Source of the DNA: Eutreptiella sp. 'Long Island Sound 2002'
Lineage: Eukaryota; Euglenozoa; Euglenophyceae; Eutreptiales; Eutreptiaceae
Length of the DNA stretch: 64,000 nucleotides
Direction of reading: 5' to 3'
Assembly: GCA_964036045.1 (NCBI GenBank)
Contig: OZ038400.1
Location: 14,629,079 to 14,693,078 of the forward strand
Part shown: in pieces, positions 1 through 14,650 of the stretch
Layout: the number at the start of each line of letters is the position of its first letter
How positions within the stretch are numbered: the stretch's first letter is position 1
Translations under genes and position numbers: made by a program
Notes under the pieces: generated by a model
What the model saw: the letters and a program-made list of their open reading frames with translations, nothing else
Told to the model about the DNA's origin: nothing
Database searches by the model: none

Positions 1-199
1 TCGCCCTGTAGTTGTGGTGCACCCCCCCTACAGACTGGACCACGCCCTGTAGTTGTGGTACACCCCCCCATACGGACTGGACCACGCCTTGTAGTTGTGG
101 TACACCCCCCCTACGGACTGGACCACGCCCTGTAGTTGTGGTACACCCCCCCTACGGACTGGACCACGCCCTGTAGTTGTGGTACACCCCCCCTTACGG

Positions 200-3100
200 A
201 CCGGACTTCGCCCTGTAGTTGTGGTACACCCCCCCTACGGACTGGACCACGCCCTGTAGTTGTGGTACTGCCCCCCTACGGACTGGACCACGCCCTGTAG
301 TTCTGATACACCCCCCCTACGCACTGGACCACGCCCTGTAGTTGTGGTACACCCCCCCTACTCACTGCACCACGCCCTGTAGTTGTGGTACACCCCCCCT
401 ACCGACTGGACCACGCCCTGTAGTTGTGGTACACCCCCCCCACATATCGGACCACGCCCTGTAGTTGTGGTACACCCCCCCTACGGACTGGACCACGCCC
501 TGTAGTTGTGGTACACCCCCCCTACGGACTGGACCACGCCTTGTAGTTGTGGTACACCCCCCCTACGGACTGGACCACGCCCTGTAGTTGTGGCATAACC
601 CCCCTTACGGACCGGACTTCGCCCTGTATTTTTGGTACACCCCCCCTACGGACTGGACCACGCCCTGTAGTTGTGGTACTGCCCCCCTACGGACTGGACC
701 ACACCCTGTAGTTCTGATACACCCCCCCTACGCACTGGACCACGCCCTGTAGTTGTGGTACACCCCCCCTACTCACTGCACCACGCCCTGTAGTTGTGGT
801 ACACCCCCCCTACTCACTGCACCACCCCCTGTAGTTGTGGTACACCCCCCCTACGGACTGGACCACGCCCTGTAGTTGCGGCACACCCCCCCTACGCACT
901 GAACCACGCCCTCTAGTTGTGGTACACCCCCCCTACGTACTGGACCACGCCCTGTAGTTGTGGTACCCCCCCCCCCTACGTAGTGGACCACGCCCTGTAG
1001 TTGTGGTACACCCCCCCTACGGACTGGACCACGCCTTGTAGTTGTGGTACACCCCCCCTACGGACTGGACCCCGCCCTGTAGTTGTGGTGCACCCCCCCT
1101 GCAGACTGGACCACGCCCTGTAGTTGTGGTACACCCCCCCTACGGACTGGACCACGCCCTGTAGTTGTGGTACACCCCCCCTACGGACTGGACTTCGCCC
1201 TGTAGTTGTGGTGCACCCCCCCTACAGACTGGACCACGCCCTGTAGTTCTGGTACACCCCCCCTACGGACTGGACCACGCCCTGTAGTTGTGGTACACCC
1301 CCCCTTACGGACCGGACTTCGCCCTGTAGTTGTGGTACACCCCCCCTACGGACTGGACCACGCCCTGTAGTTGTGGTACTGCCCCCCTACGGACTGGACC
1401 ACGCCCTGTAGTTCTGATACACCCCCCCTACGCACTGGACCACGCCCTGTAGTTGTGGTACACCCCCCCTACTCACTGCACCACGCCCTGTAGTTGTGGT
1501 ACACCCCCCCTACCGACTGGACCACGCCCTGTAGTTGTGGTACACCCCCCCTACGGACTGGACCACGCCCTGTAGTTCTGGTACACCCCCTCTACGGACT
1601 GGACCACGCCCTGTAGTTGTGGTACACCCCCCCTACGGACTGGACCACGCCCTGTAGTTGTGGTACACCCCCCCTACGGACTGGACCACGCCCTGTAGTT
1701 GTGGTACACCCCCCCTTACGGACCGGACTTCGCCCTGTAGTTTTGGTACACCCCCCCTACGGACTGGACCACGCCCTGTAGTTGTGGTACTGCCCCCCTA
1801 CGGACTGGACCACGCCCTGTAGTTCTGATACACCCCCCCTACGCACTGGACCACGCCCTGTAGTTGTGGTACACCCCCCCTACTCACTGCACCACGCCCT
1901 GTAGTTGTGGTACACCCCCCCTACTCACTGCACCACCCCCTGTAGTTGTGGTACACCCCCCCTACGGACTGGACCACGCCCTGTAGTTGCGGCACACCCC
2001 CCCTACGCACTGAACCACGCCCTCTAGTTGTGGTACACCCCCCCTACGTACTGGACCACGCCCTGTAGTTGTGGTACCCCCCCCCCCTACGTAGTGGACC
2101 ACGCCCTGTAGTTGTGGTACACCCCCCCTACGGACTGGACCACGCCTTGTAGTTGTGGTACACCCCCCCTACGGACTGGACCCCGCCCTGTAGTTGTGGT
2201 GCACCCCCCCTGCAGACTGGACCACGCCCTGTAGTTGTGGTACACCCCCCCTACGGACTGGACCACGCCCTGTAGTTGTGGTACACCCCCCCTACGGACT
2301 GGACTTCGCCCTGTAGTTGTGGTGCACCCCCCCTACAGACTGGACCACGCCCTGTAGTTCTGGTACACCCCCCCTACGGACTGGACCACGCCCTGTAGTT
2401 GTGGTACACCCCCCCTTACGGACCGGACTTCGCCCTGTAGTTGTGGTACACCCCCCCTACGGACTGGACCACGCCCTGTAGTTGTGGTACTGCCCCCCTA
2501 CGGACTGGACCACGCCCTGTAGTTCTGATACACCCCCCCTACGCACTGGACCACGCCCTGTAGTTGTGGTACACCCCCCCTACTCACTGCACCACGCCCT
2601 GTAGTTGTGGTACACCCCCCCTACCGACTGGACCACGCCCTGTAGTTGTGGTACACCCCCCCTACGGACTGGACCACGCCCTGTAGTTCTGGTACACCCC
2701 CTCTACGGACTGGACCACGCCCTGTAGTTGTGGTACACCCCCCCTACGGACTGGACCACGCCCTGTAGTTGTGGTACACCCCCCCTACGGACTGGACCAC
2801 GCCCTGTAGTTGTGGTACACCCCCCCTTACGGACCGGACTTCGCCCTGTAGTTTTGGTACACCCCCCCTACGGACTGGACCACGCCCTGTAGTTGTGGTA
2901 CTGCCCCCCTACGGACTGGACCACGCCCTGTAGTTCTGATACACCCCCCCTACGCACTGGACCACGCCCTGTAGTTGTGGTACACCCCCCCTACTCACTG
3001 CACCACGCCCTGTAGTTGTGGTACACCCCCCCTACTCACTGCACCACCCCCTGTAGTTGTGGTACACCCCCCCTACGGACTGGACCACGCCCTGTAGTTG

Positions 3101-3400
3101 CGGCACACCCCCCCTACGCACTGAACCACGCCCTCTAGTTGTGGTACACCCCCCCTACGTACTGGACCACGCCCTGTAGTTGTGGTACCCCCCCCCCCTA
3201 CGTAGTGGACCACGCCCTGTAGTTTTGGTACACCCCCCCTACGGACTGGACCACGCCCTGTAGTTGTGGTACACCCCCCCTACGGACTGGACCCCGCCCT
3301 GTAGTTGTGGCACACCCCCCCTACAGACTGGACCACGCCCTGTAGTTGTGGTACACCCCCCCTACGGACTGGACCACGCCCTGTAGTTGTGGTACACCCC
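200..3400. repeat. Higher-order repeat, 1,111 bp (27 units), about three copies
   Basis: Rare unit variants recur at exactly 1,111 bp. The ACCGGACTTC variant lies at 200, 1311 and 2422, and again at 611, 1722 and 2833. The TAGTGG variant next to an expanded C tract lies at 981, 2092 and 3203. Copies diverge after about 3,400. The first 200 bases match the next copy at a larger offset (about 1,194), so whole units have been gained or lost at the left side. This is the pattern expected of recent unequal exchange or block amplification inside a satellite. Confidence 0.9.
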
Positions 3401-6400
3401 CCCTTCTCACTGCACCACGCCCTGTAGTTGTGGTACACCCCCCCTACGGACTGGACCACGCCCTGTAGGTGCGGCACACCCCCCCTACGCACTGAACCAC
3501 GCCCTCTAGTTGTGGTACACCCCCCCCTACGCACTGCACCACGCCCTCTAGTTGTGGTACACCCCCCCTACGTACTGGACCACGCCCTGTAGTTGTTGTA
3601 CGCCCCCCCTGCGGACTGGACCACGCCCTCTAGTTCTGGTACACCCCCCCTACAGACTGGACCACGCCCTGTAGTTGTGGTACACCCCCCCTACGGACTG
3701 GAACCCTCCCTGTAGTTGTGGTACACCCCCCGTACGCACTGGACCCCGCCCTGTAGTTGTGGTACACCCCCCCTGCGGACTGGAACCCGCCCTGTAGTTG
3801 TGGCACACCCCCCCTACGCACTGCACCACGCCCTGTAGTTGTGCTACACCTCCCCTACGCACCGCACCACGCCCTGTAGTTGTGGTACATTCCCCCTACG
3901 CACTGGACCACGCCCTGTAGTTGTGGTACACCCCCCCTACGGACTGGAGCCCGCCCTGTAGTTGTGGTACACCCCCCCTACGGACTGGATCACGCCCTGT
4001 AGTTCTGGTACACCCCCCCTACGGACTGGACCACGCCCTGTAGTTGTGGTACACCCCCCCTACGGACTGGAACCCGCCCTGTGGTTGTGGTACACCCCCC
4101 CTACGCACTGGACCACGCCCTGTAGTTCTGGTACACCCCCCCCTGCGGACTGGACCACGGCCTGTAGTTGTGGTACAGCCCCCCTACGGACCGGACCCCG
4201 CCCTGTAGTTCTGGTACACCCCCCCTACGTACTGGACCCCGCCCTGTAGTTCTGGTACACCCCCCCTACGTACTGGACCACGCCCTGTAGTTGAAGTACC
4301 CCCCCCCCCTACGGACTGGACCCCGCCCTGTAGCTGTGGTACAGCCCCCCTACGGACCGGGCCACGCCCTGTAGTTGTGGTACACCCCCCCTACGGACTG
4401 CACCACGCCCTGTAGTTGTGGTACACCGCCCCTACGGACCGGACCCCGCCCTGTAGTTGTGGTACACCCCCCCTACGGACTGGACCACGCCCTGTAGTTG
4501 TGGTACACCCCCCCTACAGACTCGACCGCGCCCTGTAGTTGTGGTACACTCCCCCGACGGACTGGACCACGCCCTGTAGTTGTGGTACACCCCCCCTACG
4601 GACTGGACCCCGCCCTGTAGTTGTGGTACACCCCCCCTACGGACCGGACCCCGCCCTGTAGTTCTGGTACATCTCCCCTACGGACTGGACCACGCCCTTC
4701 AGTTGAGGTACACCCCCCCTACAGACTGGACCACGCCCTGTAGTTGTGGTACACCCCCCCCACGGACTGGGCCACGCCCTGTAGTTGTGGTACACCCCCC
4801 TGCGGACTGGACCACGCCCTGTAGTTGTGGTACACCCCCCCTACGGACTGGAGCCCGCCCTGTAGTTGTGGTACACCCCCCCTACGGACTGGACCCCGCC
4901 CTGTAGTTGGGGTACACCCCCCCTACGGACCGGACCCCGCCCTGTAGTTCTGGTACATCCCCCCTACGGACTGGACCACGCCCTTTAGTTGAGGTACACC
5001 CCCCCTACAGACTGGACCACGCCCTGTAGTTGTGGTACACCCCCCCCACGGACTGGACCACGCCCCGTACTTGTGGTACACCCCCCCTACGGACTGGAAC
5101 CCGCCCAGTAGTTGTGGTACACCCCCCCTACGGACTGGACCCCGCCCTGTAGTTGTGGTACACCCCCCCTGCGGACTGGACCCCGCCCTGTAGTTGTGGT
5201 ACATCCCCCCTACGCACTGGACCACGCCCTGTAGTTGTGGTACACCCCCCCTACACACTGCACCACGCCCTGTAGTTGTGGTACACCCCCCCTACGGACC
5301 GGACCTCGCCCTGTAGTTGTGGTACCCCCCCCCTACGTACTGGACCACGCCCTGTAGTTCTGGTACACCCCCCCTACGGACTGGACCACGCCCTGTAGTT
5401 GTGGTACACCCCCCCTACGTACTGGACCACGCCCTGTAGTTGTGGTACACCTCCGCTACGGACTGGAACCCGCCCCGTAGTTGTGGTACACCCCCCCTAC
5501 GGACTGGACCAGGCCCTGTAGTTGTGGTACACCCCCCCTACGGACTGGACCACGCCCTGTAGTTGTGGCACACCCCCCCTACAGACTGGACCACGCCCCG
5601 TAGTTGTGGTACACCCCCCCTGCGGACTGGACCACGCCCTGTAGTTGTGGTACACCCCCCCTACGGACTGGACCACGCCCTGTAGTTGTGGTACACCCCC
5701 CCTACAGACTGGACCACGCCCTGTAGTTCTGGTACACCCCCCCCTACGGACCGGACTTCGCCCTGTAGTTTTGGTACACCCCCCCCTACGGACTGGACCA
5801 CGCCCTGTAGTTGTGGTATTGCCCCCCTACGGACTGGACCACGCCCTGTAGTTCTGGTACACCCCCCCTACGGACTGGACCACGCCCTGTAGTTCTGGTA
5901 CACCCCCCCTACGCACTGCACCACGCCCTGCAGTTGTGGTACACCCCCCCCTACGGACCGGACTTCGCCCTGTAGTTCTGGTACACCCCCCCTACGGACT
6001 GGACCACGCCCTGTAGTTGTGGTATTGCCCCCCTACGGACTGGACCACGCCCTGTAGTTGTGGTACACCCCCCCTACAGACCGGACCACGCCCTGTAGTT
6101 CTGGTACACCCCCCCTACGGACTGGACCCCGCCCTGTAGTTGTGGTACACCCCCCCTACGGACTGGACCACGCCCTGTAGTTGTGGTACACCCCCCCTAC
6201 GGACTGGACCACGCCCTGTAGTTGTGTCACACCCCCCCTACGGACTGGAACCCGCCCTGTAGTTGTGGTACACCCCCCCTACGGACTGGGCCCTGCCCTG
6301 TAGTTCTGGTACACCCCCCCTACGGACTGGACCACGGCCTGTAGTTGTGGTACACCCCCCCTACGGACTGGAACCCGCCCTGTAGTTGTGGTACACCCCC

Positions 6401-8239
6401 CCTGCGGACTGGAACCCGCCCCGTAGTTGTGGTACACCCCCCCTACGCACCGCACCACGCCCTGTAGTTGTGGTACACCCCCCCTACGGACTGGACCCCG
6501 CCCTGTAGTTCTGGTACCCCCCCCTACGGCTGGACCACGGCCTGTAGTTGTGGTACAGCCCCCCTACGGACCGGAGCCCGCCCTGTAGTTCTGGTACACC
6601 TCCCCTACGTACTGCACCACGCCCTGTAGTTCTGGTACACCACCCCTACGGACTGGACCACGCCCTGTAGTTGTGGTACACCCCCCCCACGGACTGCAAC
6701 CCGCCCTGTAGTTGTGGTACACCCCCCCTACAGACTGGACCACGCCCTGTAGTTCTGGTACACCCTCCCCTGCGGACTGGATTACGCCCTGTAGTTCTGG
6801 TACACCCCCCCTACGTACTGTACCACGCCCTATAGTTGTGGTACACCCCCCCTACGGACTGGACCCCGCCCTGTAGTTGTGGTACACCCCCCCTACGGAC
6901 CGGACCACGCCCTGTAGTTGTGGTACACCCCCCTACGGACTGGACCACGCCCTGTAGTTGTGGTACGACCCCCCTACGGACTGCACCACGCCCTGTAGTT
7001 GTGGTACACCCCCCCTACGGACTGGACCACGCCCGGTAGTTGTGGTACACCCCCCCTACGGACCGGACCCCACCTTTAGTTCTGGTACACCCCCCCTACG
7101 GACTGGACCACGCCCTGTAGTTGTGGTACACCCCCCCTACGGACCGGACCACGCCCTGTAGTTGTGGTACAACCCCCATACGGACTGGATCCCGCCCTGT
7201 AGTTCTGGTACACCCCCCCTACGGACCGGACCCCGCCCTGTAGTTGTGGTACACCCCCCATACGGACTGGATCCCGCCCTGTAGTTCTGGTACACCCCCC
7301 CTACAGACTGGACCCCGCCCTGTAGTTGTGGTACACCCCCCCTACGCACTGCACCACGCCCTGTAGTTGTGGTACACCCCCCCTGCGGACTGGACCACGC
7401 CCTGTAGTTGTGGTACACCCCCCCTACGGACTGGAACCCGCCCTGTAGTTGTGGTACACCCCCCCTACGGACTGGACCCCGCCCTGTAGTTGTGGTACAC
7501 CCCCCCTGCGGACTGGACCCCGCCCTGTAGTTGTGGTACACCCCCCCTACGCACTGCACCACGCCCTGTAGTTGTGGTACACCCCCCCTACGGACTGGAC
7601 CACGCCCTGTAGTTGTGGTACACCCCCCGTACGCACTGGACCCCGCCCTGTAGTTGTGGTACACCCCCCCTGCGGACTGGAACCCGCCCCGTAGTTGTGG
7701 TACACCCCCCCTACGCACCGCACCACGCCCTGTAGTTGTGGTACACCCCCCCTACGGACTGGACCCCGCCTTGTAGTTCTGGTACACCCCCCCTACCGCT
7801 TGACCACGGCCTGTAGTTGTGGTACAGCCCCCCTACGGACCGGAGCCCGCCCTGTAGTTCTGGTACACCCCCCCTACGTACTGGACCACGCCCTGTAGTT
7901 CTGGTACACCCCCCCCACGGACTGGGACCGCCCTGTAGTTGTGGTACACCCCCCCTACAGACTGGACCACGCCCTGTAGTTGTGGTACACCCTCCCCTGC
8001 GGACTGGACCACGCCCTGTAGTTCTGGTACACCCCCCCTACGTACTGTACCACGCCCTGTAGTTGTGGTACACCCCCCCCTACGGACTGGACCACGCCCT
8101 GTAGTTGTGGTACACCCCCCCTACGGACTGGATCACGCCCTGTAGTTGTGGTACACCCCCCCTACGGACCGGACCACGCCCTGTAGTTGTGGTACACCCC
8201 CCCTACGGACTGGACCACGCCCTGTAGTTCTGGTACGAC

Positions 8240-11200
8240 CCCCCTACGGACTGCACCACGCCCTGTAGTTGTGGTACACCCCCCCTACGGACTGGACCAC
8301 GCCCGGTAGTTGTGGTACACCCCCCCTACGGACCGGACCCCACCTTGAGTTCTGGTACACCCCCCCTACGGACTGGATCCCGCCCTGTAGTTCTGGTACA
8401 CCCCCCCTACGGACCGGACCCCGCCCTGTAGTTGTGGTACACCCCCCATACGCACTGCACCACGCCCTGTAGTTGTAGTACACCCCCCCCTGCGGACTGG
8501 ACCACGCCCTGTAGTTGTGGTACACCCCCCCTACGGACTGGAACCCGCCCTGTAGTTGTGGTACACCCCCCCTACGGACTGGACCCCGCCCTGTAGTTGT
8601 GGTACACCCCCCCTGCGGACTGGACCCCGCCCTGTAGTTGTGGTACGGCCCCCCTTACGCACTACACCACGCCCTGTAGTTGTGGTACACCCCCCCTACG
8701 CACTGCACCACGCCCTGTAGTTGTGGTACACTCCCCCTACGGACTGGACCCCGCCCTGTAGTTCTGGTACACCCCCCCTACGCACTGGACCACGCCCTGT
8801 AGTTGTGGTACACCCCCCCTACGGACCGGACCACGCCCTGTAGTTTTGGTACACCCCCCTACGGACTGGACCACGCCCTGTAGTTCTTGTACACCCCCCC
8901 TACGGACTGGAACACGCCCTGTAGTTGCGGTACACCCCCCCTACGGACTGGACCCTGCCCTGTAGTTGTGGTACACCCCCCCTACGTACTGGACCACGCC
9001 CTGTAGTTGTGGTACACCCCCCCTACGGACTGCACCACGCCCTGTAGTTGTGGTACACCCACCCTACGGACTGGACCACGCCCTGTAGTTGTGGTACGAC
9101 CCCCCTACGGACTGCACCACGCCCTGTAGTTGTGGTACACCCCCCCTACGGACTGGACCCCGCCCTGTAGTTCTAGTACACCCCCCCTACGGACTGGAAC
9201 ACGCCCTGTAGTTCTGGTACACCCTCCCTACGGACTGGACCACGCCCTGTAGTTCTGGTACACCCCCCCTACGGACTGGACCACGCCCTGTAGTTGTGGT
9301 ACACCCCCCCTACGGACTGGACCAGGCCCTGTAGTTGTGGCACATCCCCCCTACAGACTGGACCTTGCCCTGTAGCTATGGTACACCCCCCCTACGGACT
9401 GTACCCCGCCCCGTAGTTGTGGTACACCCCCCCTACGGACTGGAACCCGCCCTGTAGTTGTGGTACACCCCCCCTGCGGACTGGAACCCGCCCCGTAGTT
9501 GTGGTACACCCCCCCTACGCACCGCACCACGCCCTGTAGTTGTGGTACACCCCCCCTACGGACTGGAACCCGCCCTGTAGTTCTGGTACACCCCCCCTAC
9601 GGCTGGACCACGGCCTGTAGTTGTGGTACAGCCCCCCTACGGACCGGAGCCCGCCCTGTAGTTCTGGTACACCCCCCCTACGTACTGGACCACGCCCTGT
9701 AGCTCTGGTACACCCCCCCTACGGACTGGACCACGCCCTGTAGTTGTGGTACACCCCCCCTACGGACTGGAACCCGCCCTGTAGTTGTGGTACACCCCCC
9801 CTACAGACTGGACCACGCCCTGTAGTTCTGGTACACCCTCCCCTGCGGACTGGACCACGCCCTGTAGTTCTGGTACACCCCCCCCTACGTACTGTACCAC
9901 GCCCTGTAGTTGTGGTACACCCTCCCTACGGACTGGACCCCGCCCTGTAGTTGTGGTACACCCCCCCTACGGACTGGACCACGCCCTGTAGTTCTGGTAC
10001 GACCCCCCTACGGACTGCACCACGCCCTGTAGTTGTGGTACACCCCCGTACGGACTGGACCACGCCCGGTAGTTGTGGTACACCCCCCTACGGACCGGAC
10101 CCCACCTTTAGTTCTGGTACACCCCCCCTACGGACTGGACCACGCCCTGTAGTTGTGGTACACCCCCCCCACGGACTGGACCACGCCCTGTAGTTGTGGT
10201 ACACCCCCCATACGGACTGGATCCCGCCCTGTAGTTCTGGTACACCCCCCCTACGGACCGGACCCCCCCCTGTAGTTCTGGTACACCCCCCATACGGACT
10301 GGATCCCGCCCTGTATTTCTGGTACACCCCCCCTACAGACTGGATCACGCCCTGTAGTTGTGGTACACCCCCCTTACGTACTGGACCACGCCCTGTAGTT
10401 GTGGTACACCCCCCCTATGGACTGGACCCCGCCCTGTAGTTGTGGTACACCCCCCCTACGCACTGCACCACGCCCTGTAGTTGTAGTACACCCCCCCCTG
10501 CGGACTGGACCACGCCCTGTAGTTGTGGTACACCCCCCCTACGGACTGGAACCCGCCCTGTAGTTGTGGTACACCCCCCCTACGGACTCGACCCCGCCCT
10601 GTAGTTGTGGTACACCCCCCCTGCGGACTGGACCCCGCCCTGTAGTTGTGGTACACCCCCCCTACGCACTGCACCACGCCCTGTAGTTGTGGTACACCCC
10701 CCCTACGCACTGCACCACGCCCTGTAGTTGTGGTACACCCCCCCTACGGACTGGACCACGCCCTGTAGTTGTGGTACACCCCCCCTACGCACTGGACCAC
10801 GCCCTGTAGTTGTGGTACACCCCCCCTATGGACCGGACCACGCCCTGTAGTTGTGGTACACCCCCCCTACGGACTGGACCACGCCCTGTAGTTCTTGTAC
10901 ACCCCCCCTACGGACTGGAACACGCCCTGTAGTTCTGGTACACCCCCCCTACGGACTGGACCCTGCCCTGTAGTTCTGGTACACCCCCCCTACGGACTGC
11001 ACCACGCCCTGTAGTTGTGGTACACCCCCCCTACGGACTGCACCACGCCCTGTAGTTGTGGTACACCCACCCTACGGACCGGACCACGCCCTGTAATTCT
11101 GGTACGACCCCCCTACGGACTGCACCACGCCCTGTAGTTCTGGTACACCCCCCCTACGGACTGGACCACGCCCTTTAGTTGTAGTACACCCCCCTTACAG

Positions 11201-14200
11201 ACTGGACCACGCCCTGTAGTTGTGGTACACCCCCCCTACGGACTGGACCCCGCCCTGTAGTTCTGGTACACCCCCCCTACGGACCGGAACACGCCCTGTA
11301 GTTCTGGTACACCCCCCCCACGGACTGGACCACGCCCTGTAGTTCTGGTACACCCCCCCTACGGACTGGACCCCGCCCTGTAGTTGTGGTACACCCCCCA
11401 TACGCACTGCACCACGCCCTGTAGTTGTAGTACACCCCCCCCTGCGGACTGGACCACGCCCTGTAGTTGTGGTACACCCCCCCTACGGACTGGAACCCGC
11501 CCTGTAGTTGTGGTACACCCCCCCTACGGACTGGACCCCGCCCTGTAGTTGTGGTACACCCCCCCTGCGGACTGGACCCCGCCCTGTAGTTGTGGTACAC
11601 CCCCCCCTACGCACTGCACCACGCCCTGTAGTTGTGGTACACCCCCCCTACGCACTGCACCACGCCCTGTAGTTGTGGTACACTCCCCCTACGGACTGGA
11701 CCCCGCCCTGTAGTTCTGGTACACCCCCCCTACACACTGGACCACGCCCTGTAGTTGTGGTACACCCCCCCTACGGACCGGACCACGCCCTGTAGTTTTG
11801 GTACACCCCCCTACGGACTGGACCACGCCCTGTAGTTCTTGTACACCCCCCCTACGGACTGGAACACGCCCTGTAGTTGCGGTACACCCCCCCTACGGAC
11901 TGGACCCTGCCCTGTAGTTGTGGTACACCCCCCCTACGTACTGGACCACGCCCTGTAGTTGTGGTACACCCCCCCTACGGACTGCACCACGCCCTGTAGT
12001 TGTGGTACACCCACCCTACGGACTGGACCACGCCCTGTAGTTGTGGTACGACCCCCCTACGGACTGCACCACGCCCTGTAGTTGTGGTACACCCCCCCTA
12101 CGGACTGGACCCCGCCCTTTAGTTGTGGTACACCCCCCCTACAGACTGGACCACGCCCTGTAGTTGTGGTACACCCCCCCTACGGACTGGACCCCGCCCT
12201 GTAGTTCTGGTACACCCCCCCTACGGACTGGAACACGCCCTGTAGTTCTGGTACACCCCCCCTACGGACTGGACCACGCCCTGTAGTTCTGGTACACCCC
12301 CCCTACGGACTGGCCCACGCCCTGTAGTTGTGGTACACCCCCCCTACGGACTGGACCACGCCCTGTAGTTGTGGCACACCCCCCCTACGGACTGGGCCAC
12401 CCCCTGTAGTTCTGGTGCACCCTCCCTACGGACTGGACCACGCCCTGTAGTTCTGGTACACCCCCCCTACGGACTGGACCACGCCCTGTAGTTTTGGTAC
12501 ACCCCCCCTACGGACTGGGCCAGGCCCTGTAGTTGTGGTACACCCCCCCTACAGACTGGACCTTGCCCTGTAGCTATGGTACACCTCCCCTACGGACTGT
12601 ACCCCGCCCCGTAGTTGTGGTACACCCCCCCTACGGACTGGAACCCGCCCTGTAGTTGTGGTACACCCCCCCTGCGGACTGGAACCCGCCCCGTAGTTGT
12701 GGTACACCCCCCCTACGCACCGCACCACGCCCTGTAGTTGTGGTACACCCCCCCTACGGACTGGAACCCGCCCTGTAGTTCTGGTACACCCCCCCTACGG
12801 CTGGACCACGGCCTGTAGTTGTGGTACAGCCCCCCTACGGACCGGAGCCCGCCCTGTAGTTCTGGTACACCCCCCCTACGTACTGGACCACGCCCTGTAG
12901 TTCTGGTACACCCCCCCTACGGACTGGACCACGCCCTGTAGTTGTGGTACACCCCCCCTACGGACTGGAACCCGCCCTGTAGTTGTGGTACACCCCCCCT
13001 ACAGACTGGACCACGCCCTGTAGTTCTGGTACACCCTCCCCTGCGGACTGGACCACGCCCTGTAGTTCTGGTACACCCCCCCTACGTACTGTACCACGCC
13101 CTGTAGTTGTGGTACACCCCCCCTACGGACTGGACCCCGCCCTGTAGTTGTGGTACACCCCCCCTACGGACCGGACCACGCCCTGTAGTTGTGGTACACC
13201 CCCCCTACGGACTGGACCACGCCCTGTAGTTCTGGTACGACCCCCCTACGGACTGCACCACGCCCTGTAGTTGTGGTACACCCCCCTACGGACTGGACCA
13301 CGCCCGGTAGTTGTGGTACACCCCCCTACGGACCGGACCCCACCTTTAGTTCTGGTACACCCCCCCTACGGACTGGACCACGCCCTGTAGTTGTGGTACA
13401 CCCCCCCCACGGACTGGACCACGCCCTGTAGTTGTGGTACACCCCCCATACGGACTGGATCCCGCCCTGTAGTTCTGGTACACCCCCCCTACGGACCGGA
13501 CCCCGCCCTGTAGTTGTGGTACACCCCCCATACGGACTGGATCCCGCCCTGTATTTCTGGTACACCCCCCCTACAGACTGGATCACGCCCTGTAGTTGTG
13601 GTACACCCCCCTTACGTACTGGACCACGCCCTGTAGTTGTGGTACACCCCCCCTATGGACTGGACCCCGCCCTGTAGTTGTGGTACACCCCCCCCTACGC
13701 ACTGCACCACGCCCTGTAGTTGTAGTACACCCCCCCCTGCGGACTGGACCACGCCCTGTAGTTGTGGTACACCCCCCCTACGGACTGGAACCCGCCCTGT
13801 AGTTGTGGTACACCCCCCCTACGGACTCGACCCCGCCCTGTAGTTGTGGTACACCCCCCCTGCGGACTGGACCCCGCCCTGTAGTTGTGGTACACCCCCC
13901 CTACGCACTGCACCACGCCCTGTAGTTGTGGTACACCCCCCCTACGCACTGCACCACGCCCTGTAGTTGTGGTACACCCCCCCTACGGACTGGACCACGC
14001 CCTGTAGTTGTGGTACACCCCCCCTACGCACTGGACCACGCCCTTGTAGTTGTGGTACACCCCCCCTATGGACCGGACCACGCCCTGTAGTTGTGGTACA
14101 CCCCCCCTACGGACTGGACCACGCCCTGTAGTTCTTGTACACCCCCCCTACGGACTGGAACACGCCCTGTAGTTGTGGTACACCCCCCCTACGGACTGGA

Positions 14201-14650
14201 CCCTGCCCTGTAGTTCTGGTACACCCCCCCTACGGACTGCACCACGCCCTGTAGTTGTGGTACACCCCCCCTACGGACTGCACCACGCCCTGTAGTTGTG
14301 GTACACCCACCCTACGGACCGGACCACGCCCTGTAATTCTGGTACGACCCCCCTACGGACTGCACCACGCCCTGTAGTTCTGGTACACCCCCCCTACGGA
14401 CTGGACCACGCCCTTTAGTTGTAGTACACCCCCCTTACAGACTGGACCATGCCCTGTAGTTGTGGTACACCCCCCCTACGGACTGGACCCCGCCCTGTAG
14501 TTCTGGTACACCCCCCCTACGGACCGGAACACGCCCTGTAGTTCTGGTACACCCCCCCCACGGACTGGACCACGCCCTGTAGTTCTGGTACACCCCCCCT
14601 ACGGACTGGACCACGCCCTGTAGTTGTGGTACACCCCCCCTACGCACTGC
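8240..14650. repeat. Higher-order repeat, about 2.95-3.24 kb, two copies
   Basis: Matching variant strings occur at an offset of 2,952 bp (72 units) on the left (8,449 with 11,401; 8,884 with 11,836). The offset becomes 3,198 bp (78 units) in the middle (9,361 with 12,559; 9,499 with 12,697) and 3,238-3,240 bp on the right (10,194 with 13,432; 11,195 with 14,435). The stepwise change shows gain or loss of whole 41-bp units between otherwise near-identical copies. Confidence 0.85.
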
